This document shows positions 26,576 to 37,879 of a stretch of DNA of 64,000 nucleotides, piece after piece. A program made the translations under genes and the position numbers. Numbering within the stretch: position 1 is the stretch's first letter; each line of letters begins with the position of its first letter. This DNA is from Xestospongia bergquistia (taxonomy: Eukaryota > Porifera > Demospongiae > Haplosclerida > Petrosiidae), in NCBI GenBank assembly GCA_963965975.1, contig OZ014418.1, positions 3,236,775 to 3,300,774 on the forward strand, given 5' to 3'. The notes beneath the pieces are model-generated. The model was not told the DNA's origin. It saw only the letters and a program-made list of their open reading frames with translations, and ran no database searches.

Positions 26576-28619
26576 CTATAGAGATGTTCCTGTAATAATA
26601 ATACTATTATCATTTTACATATTAGTGGAATCAAATTAGAAGTTGAAGCATTCCCTGCTCGGACATATGGATACCTTCTAACTGATAATGTCCACTCATT
26701 AATTACCATATTAGAGATTGGTACACCTGTTCTGGGATTCTCCCAATAAACCACACCCCTATTCATACTGTATGACCATAATGACTTTCTTAATGAGAAG
26801 GTTTACCTCAGTGGTATTGATATTTACCAGAAACTGATACCAACATAGGCAGCTATACCACTAGTACAAACAAATTTATAATAAACAGATAATTACTTGT
26901 TCTCTGTTTAACACATCAGTAACCTCATCTGCTATTAAGGTGAAGAACTCAGTTTTCTAGAAATCTGTTGCAATATCTTGTAAAAACACTTAGTTCCAAA
27001 AATTTAATTTCTGATGAAGATGTAATCTCAGTTGACCACTTTTCATTTGTGTGTGCTATGGAAAGCACCTCACCTACATCTCTAGTAGTTGCTGGTAAAG
27101 TAACAATTACCTCTTAAAAATAATAGAGTAAGTGTTACAGCAACATTTACCTACTCTATAATATGGTGTAAATCTTAAATCACTACTGTAGTGAACTTGA
27201 TAATGTTCTATAATTGCATTAGGGTCTGAGCATTGTCGAGCTGTATGATATTTTACATTAGCATTATGTGTGTAGCACTTTATGGACTTAACACTTACTT
27301 AAATGTCATTATTGTTATTTAATAAGTGACATGCTTGCCTGTAGTGTGACTTACAAAGCATCACTGCCTGAGCGTCATCAAGCCTAATATAGTAGCTACC
27401 TCAATAGCTGTACAAATATTTGTTGTTGTAATGTTAGACATACAAGAACATTTGGAACTATACAAATATTTCCGGTAGAAACATTTTCTTTTTTCCAGCA
27501 TGGCATATATGATTGTTTGTTAACACCATTTTTGATGTCCTACTTGCAATTCCAACATATACAGCTATTTACATCAATATCCTCAAGAGTAAGGAAGGTA
27601 TATCTTAGGCTGTCACTTCCATGGATTGGATGAACATAATACTGGTACCTGGTTTGACCACACAAAACACAGGGTCCACACTTTCACCCTGGATTAACTT
27701 TCTTTTTTCTTGGTATAGAGTCTGTCATTTAAGTGTAAATATCCATAATACATAATCTTATTTAGTACTCCATTCATGCTGTATAGTCCAAATATCCTTA
27801 TACTTAATTACACTTCAGTCATGCATTCATACAGTCCCTTTCTTTAATTTTATTGTATTGTTTTTCTAAGAGATTGTATCCAGTAGTTGTAACTTTTAAA
27901 TATTGGACAGTTACTGTACTACTGCAAAAGAAAGATACATATATTTGCTACATCATGTATTTTTATTACACCTGTACTGTTGTAACATTGTAAAAAATAA
28001 GGCTAACAAATTTTATTCCTAAGATTACAATGATGGTCTTTACTCTTGAGATGAAATAACTCCCTTGGGATATGTGGAAGTTGGACAAAAAACATGACAT
28101 AGTTGAAGTACGCAGCTCTATATCTTGCTCTGCTAACAGCAAATGTGAAGGATATGACAAAAAAATGCCTTAAGCTAACACACCCACTCACGTGTTAGAT
28201 AATTAATTTTACTTGGTGTGCCTCAACAACTGTTTTGTGAACACTACACTTTTCGCGAGTAGCAAAACCACTTTTTCACCTGTTGAATCCTTCCAGTTGC
28301 TGTAACCTCGGGAAATGTAAACCAATTCATTACTCTTGAGATTCTTTATTGCACTAGATTTTACAGCATGAATTCAAGGTATAGCAAAAGGCCAAATCTC
28401 GGAGGCAGACATAATGTAGCCATAGCCACTTTCTGAACCAAACTGCTTGAAAGGAATGTCTCACAACTCCCTTACTTCCAAACTCATGTCTAGAAAATTG
28501 ATAATCAACTTTCTGATAAGGGTTATCTCCACTTTCAGGATGACTCATGTTGGTTTCAAGGGTAAGTGGGTGGGACAAAGGCAAAGAACTCGCTTTTATC
28601 CCGACCTTACTTTGTGGCG
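26576..28619. other. Gene-poor stretch
   Basis: No gene assigned. One coherent minus-strand open stretch at about 26,956-27,118 (EVIVTLPATTRDVGEVLS..) could be a relic exon, and 26,536-26,766 minus has another open frame without known similarity. Both are short, lack splice partners and are not called as genes. Confidence 0.35.
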
Positions 28620-29481
28620 AATTGTTGGATATGTATGTGGAGCTGCCAGAAGAATCTAAGGAAAGCACTGGCAGAACGGGCTGATGTAATCCAAGACCCC
28701 TTGTCTGCTTTTAACCAATAGGAACCAGCAGAGACAAGAGAAGGTGGTCGATTATACCAACAAACTGAAAAGCTATTCAGAGAAGCATATCCTTCCGAAG
28801 ATGTCAACTCAACTGTGTTCATTTAACAATTTTTAACGAACCTGCTACCAGCTATCATGCGGCAAGTATTGCTGAAGGGTAAACATCATGATACCATAGA
28901 GGAAGTTGTCACACATGTACAAAGGGATTATGAGGAAAATTAAGCTGACGAAGCATTTTGATGCCCTTGAGAACATAACCAGAGTTAACCATAGACAACA
29001 GCAGCATAGGGATGTCATCAATGTGCGGTGTTACAGATGTAATGGGAGGGACAATTATCAATATCAATGTCCTCTAACGAGCAGAAGCCATCCCCACAGG
29101 TGGGGGCAGGGACTGGCTAGACACCCAGTGACTTTCCCTCCCAATCATCAGCAAGTTATTCACACAGTGTTACATATACATGACAAGCGGAAGTATCTCC
29201 TACCACTTTTTACAATTTCAGTGATTAGACAAAATGTCATAGATGGAAGGGTTCCCATTGTCAATCATCAGTCAGCTGTCAAAACTGTTGGGCTGCCTAT
29301 TGACATAGTGGGACAAGTGGATGTCTTAGTATGTTTTAAGGGTGGGCTCTCTACAATGCACACATTTGTTGCTGTTGTGGAATTACCAGTGGAATGCCTT
29401 TTAGGATCAGATTTTCTTATTGTTGCAAATGGTCTCGTTCAATATTTCTACGGATGTACATTGCAAATCTCCTTATTTTAA
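28620..29481 (+). pseudogene. Decayed Gypsy-type retroelement: gag, zinc knuckle and protease remnant
   Basis: Frame-shifted gag similarity (LYQQTEKLFREAYPSEDV and LPAIMRQVLLKGKHHDT) runs into an open frame at 28906-29481. That frame holds a nucleocapsid knuckle CYRC..N..QC whose histidine is replaced by Asn, and a retropepsin-like C-terminal part with LPVECLLGSDFL. Several stops interrupt the gag part and no reverse transcriptase follows, so this is a 5' fragment of a dead element. LTRs not identified. Confidence 0.6.
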
Positions 29482-29724
29482 TATAAATGAACATTATTAC
29501 CATTCTCTAGCTCTTTATATTCAGTATTTTGTAGCATCAATAGCTGATTTGATGTCTCTAGAATATGACTACTTTCTTAGAGATTTTCCTTTTAACACTT
29601 TAGTAACTAGTAATTTACCTTTTATTATGAGACTATTGACCTGTCTTATTTAATAGTATGAGTAGTGTTGAAGTATAGGATTTTAGTTGTTATGATGCAG
29701 TGCTTCTCTAGCATCTTCATCTCT

Positions 29725-30222
29725 TAATGTACCTTTTATTACAATTGGGAGAGATGTAATACATGACATACAAGGTATCGTAGTTTCTAATCATGGATCT
29801 AGACAACTTGATGTAAGTGATTAAATATATTGTGTTATATCTTATAACTTGTATCTATAGATTGATATTTTATCAAAGATAGTTAGTACAAGAGGTTGGA
29901 TGAATGATAAAAATATTTATTGATGGAGGAATTAGACATGGCACAGATGTATTAAAAGTTCTGTCTTTGGGGGCTAGAGCTCAGTCAACCTATTCTCTGG
30001 GGTCTAGCTTGTAAGGTAAGAAGGAGAGTTGGTGTGTATATATATAATGACATTTCTTTAATAAAGGGAGAAAAAGGTGCTTATGAAGTTCTGAGTCTAT
30101 TAAAGGAGGGACTGAGACACGACATGATTCTATCAGGATGTGTTAATATCACTGATGTTCATACTAGTCCTAACTTAGTAGTACATAAAACATACTATAC
30201 TTATCCAAAGCCAAAATTATGA
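29725..30222 (+). pseudogene. 2-hydroxyacid oxidase (HAO/glycolate oxidase-like) C-terminal pseudogene
   Basis: Three exon-like pieces. The first (to 29812) reads GIVVSNHGSRQLD, the FMN/substrate-binding motif of the alpha-hydroxyacid oxidase family, then a GTAAGT donor. The second (29861 to about 30015) reads FIDGGIRHGTDVLKVLSLGA, then loses frame, with QPILWGLACK recoverable in another frame. The third, up to TGA 30220-30222, reads GEKGAYEVLSLLKEGLRHDM and LSGCVNITDVH, with a final peroxisome-type tripeptide-like PKL. The frameshift in piece two and the absence of all upstream exons mark a pseudogene or broken fragment; a sequencing error at the shift cannot be excluded. Confidence 0.7.
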
Positions 30223-30377
30223 ATGATTATTTATTAAATTTGACAAAAAGTTCTTTTAAAAAATCATAACTTGGATTCTAACAGTATTGGTGACCTGTTT
30301 GCAAACAACACCAAGACCTATATAAAGCAAATGAATAAACATTATATCAACTATATTATAGTAAACTAATTTGCCTG
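30223..30377. other. Left flank of the CACTG-ended transposon
   Basis: Short intergenic sequence between the oxidase fragment and the transposon; it ends in TG, matching the TG that follows the right end (possible 2-bp target duplication). Confidence 0.4.
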
Positions 30378-30655
30378 CACTGAAAAAAATAATTTCTTAT
30401 ATTAACATAAATTGTTAAAGTAGCAAACTATTATAATGACACTAATGTGTTACAGTAACCATAAGATGTTATAACAAAAGAATTATTGTTAAGTTAACAC
30501 AAAATGTTAAGTTGAAGTAATGTAATAGTAACTTCATTTTATATTAACATAGTTTGTTAATTTTACAAGCTGTTATAATAACAATAATTTGTTATGTTGA
30601 CTTTTATATGCTATAACAAAATGCATTGCTTCAAGTTAACATAAAAAATAATGTT
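30378..30655. repeat. Left subterminal palindrome array of the transposon
   Basis: At least eight variants of TGTTAtAAtAACA-like words (for example GATGTTATAACAAAAG, ATTGTTAAGTTAAC, GCTGTTATAATAAC) spaced about 20-30 bp apart beside the CACTG terminus. Candidate transposase binding sites by analogy with CACTA elements. Confidence 0.65.
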
Positions 30656-30989
30656 TCGGGCTATAAGTGTCAATTTGCATGTTTTACTTTTACAGAACAC
30701 TGTCTAAACTTGAAAGAGTTATGTCATTGAACACACCAATATCAGCAATGACTTGCATTGATGAACATTAATTTTCATTGAAAATGATGGTTGTTTAGTA
30801 CACGTCTCTCAAAGGTATGAACTGGAAGGCATATATAAAAATAATTGATCACAAAGAGAAATTAATATTTTTTAAAATAAAGAATACAAATGCAATATAA
30901 TAAATATTATATATATAAATAAATGTTATATAAAATTATCATGAAACAAAAATTATTATTAGAAAAATTATTACAAAAACATGAAATAG

Positions 30990-33900
30990 TTATGAATTAA
31001 CATTACTTCGAACAGCAATGTACAGTTGTCCATCACCAATATAGGTATGAGAACAAAACGTGTATTTATTACAAAGTGAAGACAGCATTACAAGAAAATA
31101 AGAATGTAAATGAGATATTTGATAAGCTTGTAAATGGTTGTTAATACCTACTGTTCTATACTTTTCAACTTCAAAAAAAGGACAACATTTTACTACAAGT
31201 ATATCTCTAATTTTTACAAATTCAGGTAAATCATCATCCTGCCATCCACAGTGAATAAACTCATCACGGAAAAATTTTGTTCCATAAATACCAATCCAAT
31301 TTGGCCTAAATGATGAGGAATTGCATGAGAATTACTTCTATTTAATTTAAATTGCAATCACTATTAATTGAAAACAAAGTACGAGTGACTTTTAACACTA
31401 GTTGAATAATTGAGACTAGTTGAGTATCGTCACATTATGTAGCTGAATGCAATAACAAAAAGTACATGTAAACTTACCTAGAAATAAATAAATCTGAATC
31501 TTGATTTTCCAACAAAGAGAGAATATTTTGACATAAGGGATCATCAGCTAAACGAACTGAACTCTTAGTTTTACCTGTATAAACAACATAAAGAATGCTA
31601 CATTGAAATTGTTTAGTTATAAGGAAATTGAAGTGGGCTGTTAAGGTTTGTTATCAAACAAATAACTTTATATGTTACATGGCTCAGAGTGCACTACACA
31701 TATTAAAATGTACATGCAACCAACCATAGGGGTAGGAAGGGGGGGCATCCCCCCAACTTCAAATCAGGGGGGGCTAAGCCCCCCTGATTTGCACTCAAGA
31801 CTATGTACACAATAACCTCTTGACTGAAGTGGTTATTGTGTTAATTTATGTATATTAACAATCAATCACCACATTATTGTGTGGTCATGTTACCTTCTGT
31901 AAAATTAATTGCTATAACAAAAGTATTAATGCGTCAATGCATAATCAATGCATGTGTTTGATGTTTATAACCTAATTAGACTGTATCTAACTGTACCAAT
32001 GACTTCTGCTATAGCAAAACATACTTTTTCAACCTTATTCCAACTAAAAAATTTACCTACGAAGTACTATGACCCAAGAATGACTAAACCATGTCATGCT
32101 GTTACATACACATAAGGACCGTACTAATAACATAAACTTATTAGAAATAGGTAAAGAGTTTGTTTCTTTTAACGACAGACGGATTTCATTTTTGATGTTT
32201 AATAATATAATGCAACTAAATATAAAGTCACCCCCCCCCCCTCCCCAAATTAAACTTCATTCCTACCCCAATACATGCAACAGACTAAAGACAGAACTGT
32301 TGTGATGTGTAATAAATAATATTTATATACTTACAGGGTCCACATTCTAAGTCTTCATATGAAAAGAACTTTCCCTGCAGGTACCCACACAGAAGTTTTT
32401 GATGTCTTCTTGCAACTGAATATGGTACATTTTTAAAACAATTACCAATTTGTGCAGCTCTTTTAAAGTATGAATGCTTTGCTTCCATTCGCATACACCA
32501 GCTAGAAACCAATGGTCCTACTCTGCATGCCAAAAAAATAATATAATTACAATTATAATTTGAAGTGCTTGTGTGATTAAGACTAATACAATTGTGAATA
32601 CAGCCAATATGGTCATTCACAAAAGTGTTCTTATCCTCCATTGTGGAGGTTATGGGCTCCTAATTCTGGTATATAGAGTTACCTACTGTGTAAGTAATCG
32701 AGGAAAGTGGATCATATAGTGGAATTTTGGTGTGAGAGATACTTCTGGGTAACACATTTTGAAGTCAGAATGGTGTTGATCAATTAGAACTTTCAAATAA
32801 TTAGCAGAGGCTGAAGACGTTACTCTAGATGTACATATTCTCAAGATTTCCAGGAGCAGTAGAAAACATTCCCACAAGGGGTTATCTTCTGGAACTAGGT
32901 CACCAATTAAAAAGGGTAAAAAAATAGCAAAGTTCCACATTTGACTCGCTAGTAGAGATAAACAAATGCAAATCAATTGTGCATGTACTCAACATACAAC
33001 TAATTATGGAATTATACTTACACATTTATACAATACCTGATAATGGTAGCTTGTTAGAGGAGTCAGAGAAGTGAATTGCATTGAAGTCCTTTGGTGGTCT
33101 GTTTCTTGACTCTGCTCTACCATATGTAAAGTGCTTACATCTATTATTGAGAAAGTCTAATGTAAAAAATCTTTGAGACATGAAATTCCTCAACATCAAT
33201 TTTGTTTCCACTGGGAGGACTCCTTCTAACAAAACATGCATCACATCTTGTGGCAATTGTGAGTTTACAACATGAAACTGGTCAATTTTATTGAGTGGGC
33301 TTGGGTAGTTGATCCCATATGTGACCGAGTCATTTTTTGCTGTAGGACCACTTAATAGTGAGCAGTGGTAATCGTATGCAGTAGAAGAACGAAGTTGAAA
33401 ATCTTCTTCTTTAAACTTAAAAAAATCAAAATTTAAAACATTATACCAACATAATCAAACAACATGTACTCACCTTCAACTGAATATCTATATCAGTTGC
33501 CATACAGTCTCTGCACTTCCTTAGAGAAAGACCCACACCAACTTTGAAACCACCTAACTGATGTGCTGCTACAGTATCAGCTGAAAAGAACAGAACTGTA
33601 CCATGGAATCTTCGTGTCACACTTCCAGTTGTGACTAAAATACCATCCTAAAAGCAATAATAGTAAGGAATACAGCATTAATCAATATTTTACTCTTGAC
33701 AAAGTATTAACATCTTCAATAAAAGGTTGAAGAATTCGTTCAAATCCATATTTTTGAAGAATAGGACAGGAAACACATAAAATCAGTTGAATACTTCTTT
33801 GAGTTGAACGAAGTTCAGGACGAATGTTACCCAAAGTGTAATAAAACATTCCTTTAAACAGTTCAATCAGTAACTGATAATCAAATAACACACTTGCCTA

Positions 33901-34948
33901 GTTTATGAATGCCTGAATGGGAACCTAGGGGATTACATACCTCAATTTCATCAAAGTATGCTAATAGTTGAAGGGCATCTGCATGCTCCTGGTATAAGGG
34001 ATGACTTCTGAATAGATCACCATCACACACATCACCAATCATGTCGTCAGAACGTCCATGAGCTATCACAACCTACAGAATCAACATGCATGGAGCGAGT
34101 AAGGGAATCGAATATAAAGTCTACCTCATTCAATATTTCTGGGTTTTGTAATAAAGATTTAAGGCCTTCTAAAAGTGGTATATACTGATATGTATCTGGT
34201 TTATCACAAAAACGTCTTTCTGTCCCTGTCCCAGCTGAAGATAAGGTTGTACCTAATACCTTTGTTTGGGGTTCCTGTAGTATGAAAAGACATAAAAGAT
34301 TTTAATTGTTAATGGTCAAACGATTATTATTCTATGACGTACCACAAGACCAAAATGTTCTTGATAAAACTTATACTGTAGATACTCAGTACCAAGATTA
34401 GCAAAGGGATCAGTACAGTTAAAACATTCAGTAATATCAGGTAAAGCTACTTCTCCAGGACAATTTTCAAATCTTTCTTTCAGGTTTGCTTTCATGTCCT
34501 CAACCAAATAACCTACCATCCCTTTTATCTGCTGAATAGCCAAATCTAGTGCAGTTTGGGTGACAGAGTATCGTTCTTTTAGTGTCAAAAGGAAGAGTGC
34601 AGCTGATCTTTGCACCATAATTTTGTGATCCATATCTTTACATATGTTGTTTTCTTGTTGAATGAAAGAATGATTGTATTCATAATGCTCAGTAGAACTT
34701 AAACTATCTACACCAATATCTGCAGGGTCAGTTCTTGTAAGAGAGTGAGTAAGATCCAGATCATGAGTGGGGTGCTTTCTAGAGAGATGACTGGAGATTG
34801 CTGAGAAAGTCTGAAACGTTTGATTGCAGCCATCCACAGGACAGTTGAAGGAGAAATTTGGAAGAGAAGAATGAGACTCAAAAGTGTGACGTAAAAAAAC
34901 CCTCCACTTGCCACAGCGGAATGCACAGAAGCAGCAGCAAAAGGACAT
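30990..34948 (-). CDS. Transposase-like protein with N-terminal C2H2 fingers
   Basis: Exons read downward: 34948-34343, 34274-34125, 34072-33898, 33851-33694, 33647-33474, 33415-33037, 32948-32687, 32522-32335, 31574-31478, 31305-31148, 31126-30990. The sum is 2,484 nt, 827 codons plus stop, with every phase matching. The N-terminus has a Cys/His cluster (CCCFCAFRCGKW, then a classical CPVDGCNQTF..HLSRKH finger). The middle holds YDEIEVCNPLGS-type sequence (here FDEIEVCNPLGSHSG), YYTLGNIRPELRS, a CxxC (RKCRDCM) and QDVMHVLLEGVLP, which recalls the DxMH motif of tnp2/CACTA transposases; the C-terminal part has SSWCMRMEAKHSYFKRAA. One intron (33897-33852) uses a GC-AG pair. The frame at 34960 opens with GTG; the first ATG is 34948. 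Probably the element's transposase: binds its ends in the nucleus and catalyses cut-and-paste. I cannot name catalytic residues with certainty. Confidence 0.82.
31711..32281. mobile_element. Nested non-autonomous element with 10-bp target duplication
   Basis: A perfect 10-bp repeat TACATGCAAC (31711-31720 and 32272-32281) brackets about 550 bp lying wholly within the transposase intron 31575-32334. Near its ends are TAGGGGTAGGAA (left) and the inverse of TTGGGGTAGGAA (right), followed by G-rich and C-rich tracts. It contains two hairpins: AATCAGGGGGGGCTAAGCCCCCCTGATT-type at about 31767-31794 and CACAATAACC/GGTTATTGTG at about 31808-31840. No coding capacity. Family unknown. Confidence 0.7.
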
Positions 34949-35016
34949 GTTACCAATCACGTGATCTAACTGAATCCACCTTGTTGATTAAAATAATTGG
35001 CGCAAAAGAAACAGAG
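34949..35016. promoter_or_regulatory. Compact bidirectional promoter between the two transposon genes
   Basis: Only 68 bp separate the two start codons. A perfect 10-bp palindrome ATCACGTGAT, containing the CACGTG E-box core, lies at 34956-34965 beside the transposase start. The 5' UTRs must be tiny or overlap. Both genes are probably transcribed together from this site; that is inference from spacing. Confidence 0.55.
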
Positions 35017-37357
35017 ATGGTAGAGCATACGGCACCATTGAACATGATTTCTTGGTCTACTGAAAAGGTCGGTGAATGGTTAACAGAGAGAGGTTTTGAT
35101 GACGATATAAAGCAGGTTTTTATTGGTGAGAATTTGTTATATATGTATATATAAGTAATAACTTCGAATTCTTGACAAGGTGAAGAGATGGATGGGGAGG
35201 CTCTAGTGCAATCGTTCACTACTTGCTCGGGTCCAGATTGCTTGAAGGACCTTGTCCCTACATATGGGAAAAGAATAAAAGTGTATATGGCAATTAAAAG
35301 ACAACTTGAAGTAAGCTCTTTTGTTATAGTACACTAGAGAACATATCCACTATAGGATGAGGAAAAGTGGAAGGAACCAAGTCCATGTGATATTATACCC
35401 TTAAGCCCCATTGGATCTCCAGGAAGCTTCAGTCATAAGGTAGTAATTTGATGTATGTGGTATAATCATTAATCCTTACTACATATATGCATGAGGGAAG
35501 TTGATGTGAATATTGCAATTTATTACTGTCAGTTTACACATGTGAAAATGACTAATTTTTTGATTTGTATGTTAGTCTCCTGAAAGTAATTCATCTTTAG
35601 TGACAGGGAGAAAGGTACACATACAATATTCAAAGATTGATAATTATACATTTCATAAACTTTTATTCAACAGAAAAGTATATCTAACTCGCCTTCAAAT
35701 TCAATTAGCACAGTATCTGTTGCTACACTAAACTATGAGTCCCAACATGAAAAGTCAAGACTAAGACGAAAACGACCACTACAAGATGTTAGTATATATT
35801 GATGAATGCATTATGTTATATAAAATATCTATTTACAGATACCTGATCCCTTTCCCATTCCTGTTTTCCGCGAAAGCACTGAAACTAACCTTTCTAATGG
35901 TCGATTGGCTGATGATGATAGAAAATATATGGTAAGAGTACTGGCAACAATGCTCTGCTCCTATGTACAAAGACCATCAATGTGCCATTGTAAACTTGTT
36001 GCCACTTCCCTTGTCAACAACCATAAATTTTTAAAGGAACCTGTAAGTCACAAATATATGTATATTCATATTATTTTATATGTATAGTACTCCTTCTTTC
36101 TCTATTATTTATCTACCTATAATAGGACTCGTGGACCCAGTTTATTTACACCAGATGTCAAAACACAAATCGTGGCCAGCCATCAGTCCCACCCATTCCA
36201 AAGAAACCCAAAACTGATAATAACGAAAAACATGCCTATGCTTCAATTTTTGGGGAGGGGGAAGATGAAGTATCACAAGAAAGAAACAAAGTTTTGTTGC
36301 AACAAGAACTTGTAATTCATCCCAAGTCCGACTTAACATCTTTGATTCGCCGTACTTTTCCAACCAGACGACAGTGGATTTTGAATGATACCATCCCCGT
36401 AAAGGATATAATATCAGAATATCCTCATCTTTCTAAACCTGTTCATGTGAGTAATAAAACATAATGTATGGTCTGTAGTGTGATTACATCATGAACATAG
36501 GTTGCATTTGAGTTGGACCTAATTATGGACGTAACTTCATCATATGAAGCATTTTGCTACGAGTGGCCAAAGTGGGAATGTGCCATTATCAAATATGCTA
36601 CAGCTAGTAAATCTTTACCAAAGGAGCTACGTCAATATCTTTCTGATTCTGTCGATGGAGGTATGTCAGAACTTTTATTATAGGTATAACATATCAATAT
36701 AGATGAAAAAATTTTGCTTGCACTTCGGTCCCTAACGTACTTCATGGCTACAAAACTTAGGAAGAAAAAAGAGATATTTGTGGATTATTGTGTAATACCT
36801 TGTATTCTTATGCAAGCTCCTGTAAGTAAGAAGTGCACACACTTTAGTACATGCTAAAGAGTAATGACTAACCTCATTAACACCATCTAAATGGTATTTT
36901 GTGCTTGTGTGATAATTCATACCTAATATATGTGGTTTCTACATAGAATTGATATTAGCAATTATATCAAGATTCATTAATTACAGCAATTTAACACTAA
37001 TGTAATGCCATGTATTTCTGTTGTTATGTTATACAGCGTGGTACCCCACTGACAGAAGTTGTTGACAAAACGAACAACCACCCACATATTTTGAGGTTTG
37101 TAGATAGCGATGAGGATATTCCTCCTCAATATTTTATTGTTGTTGAACAAGACGTAGTTATGGAATCTACAAACTTTACTAGTGCTCTGTATCACTTGAT
37201 ATCAACTCACTACATCTTTAACATTTCGTATAATGTGACAGTCAAGGATGTTTTGTTCTTTATACAAAGAAAAGTTGCCAATTTTGATGATAAAAGTTTT
37301 AAAAAGTCTGCTGTTTACCTGTCTGTTGAATCTGGCATTGAATGTTATTTGGACTAA
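35017..37357 (+). CDS. SAM-domain protein of the transposon (SAMD3-like)
   Basis: Exons 35017-35125, 35180-35310, 35356-35439, 35576-35614, 35674-35787, 35839-36042, 36126-36446, 36501-36660, 36703-36821, 37037-37357; 1,602 nt, 533 codons plus stop. Residues about 10-80 form a sterile alpha motif domain (WSTEKVGEWLTERGFDD.., then DGEALVQSF..LVPTYGKRIKVY), a protein-protein or oligomerisation module. A Ser-rich linker with a basic KSRLRRKRP (possible nuclear signal) follows, then a conserved region (RKYMVRVLATMLCSYVQRPS, DSWTQFIYTRCQN, FPTRRQWILND) found in the multi-copy SAMD3-like genes I recall from fish and cnidarian genomes. Transcribed divergently from the transposase. A role as an accessory DNA-binding or regulatory partner, like TnpA in plant CACTA elements, is a guess from position. 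Confidence 0.82.
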
Positions 37358-37383
37358 CAAATAACATTCAATGTCAGATTCAA
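37326..37383 (+). terminator. 26-bp hairpin spanning the stop codon of the SAM-domain gene
   Basis: Left arm 37326-37351 and right arm 37358-37383 are reverse complements with one mismatch, and the 6-nt loop GACTAA contains the TAA stop. Transcribed on the plus strand it would fold into a stable stem-loop at the end of the reading frame. Role in 3' processing or termination is inference. Confidence 0.6.
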
Positions 37384-37489
37384 ACTCCATTTTTGTTTAA
37401 TCATACCTTCTAAATATTTGCATACAAATTATTGTGTTTTCTTTCTTCAGTCATTTTTTTGTCTATTTTTCATTTTTTCTATTTTGTTT

Positions 37490-37878
37490 CATAATTATTG
37501 TTGTTGAGTTAAAGAAATTAGTTGTTATATTAACAGACTTGTTTTCATTACAATAGAACATGATCTGTTATAGCAGCAATAGTTTTTATTACTATAACAG
37601 ATTTTGCTTTTCATTACAACGGGACAGGTCTATGTCATAATGACAATATTATTTGTTAGATAGACGAATTTTTGCTTTTCAAGGCAACAGAACAGGGTTA
37701 TGTTATAACAACAATATTATGTTACACTAACACATTTAGTTTTTTAATGTAACAGAACAAGTCTCTGTTATAACAACAAAATTGTTTTTGGTTATATTAA
37801 CAAATTTTGTATTGTTATATCGAATGCATCAATATAACACATATATTTTGTTACCTTAACAAATTTCTTTTATCAGTG
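37490..37878. repeat. Right subterminal palindrome array of the transposon
   Basis: About ten variants of the same TGTTATAACA/TGTTAxxTTAACA word as at the left end (for example GTTATATTAACA, CTGTTATAGCAGC, CTGTTATAACAACA, TGTTACACTAACA), running up to the CAGTG terminus at 37874-37878. Confidence 0.65.
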
Positions 37879-37879
37879 T

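Larger units (their letters stand above)
30378..37878. mobile_element. Two-gene CACTA/EnSpm-like DNA transposon, about 7.5 kb
   Basis: The left end is CACTGAAAAAAATAATTT and the right end, inverted, CACTGATAAAAGAAATTT, giving CACTG...CAGTG termini. Both subterminal regions (30378-30655 and 37490-37878) are packed with variants of a TGTTATAACA/TGTTAxxTAACA palindrome, as in CACTA elements whose subterminal arrays bind transposase. A 2-bp TG flanks both ends. Inside are two divergent multi-exon genes: a transposase-like protein (minus, 34948-30990) and a SAM-domain protein (plus, 35017-37357). Both frames are uninterrupted, so the element looks recently active or under selection. Superfamily assignment rests on termini and a DVMHVLLEGV motif; another DDE superfamily remains possible. 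Confidence 0.8.

Noticed and set aside
31721-32271. Small open frame 32,096-32,305 inside the nested element
   Set aside because: No coding features; spans a poly-C tract near the element end.
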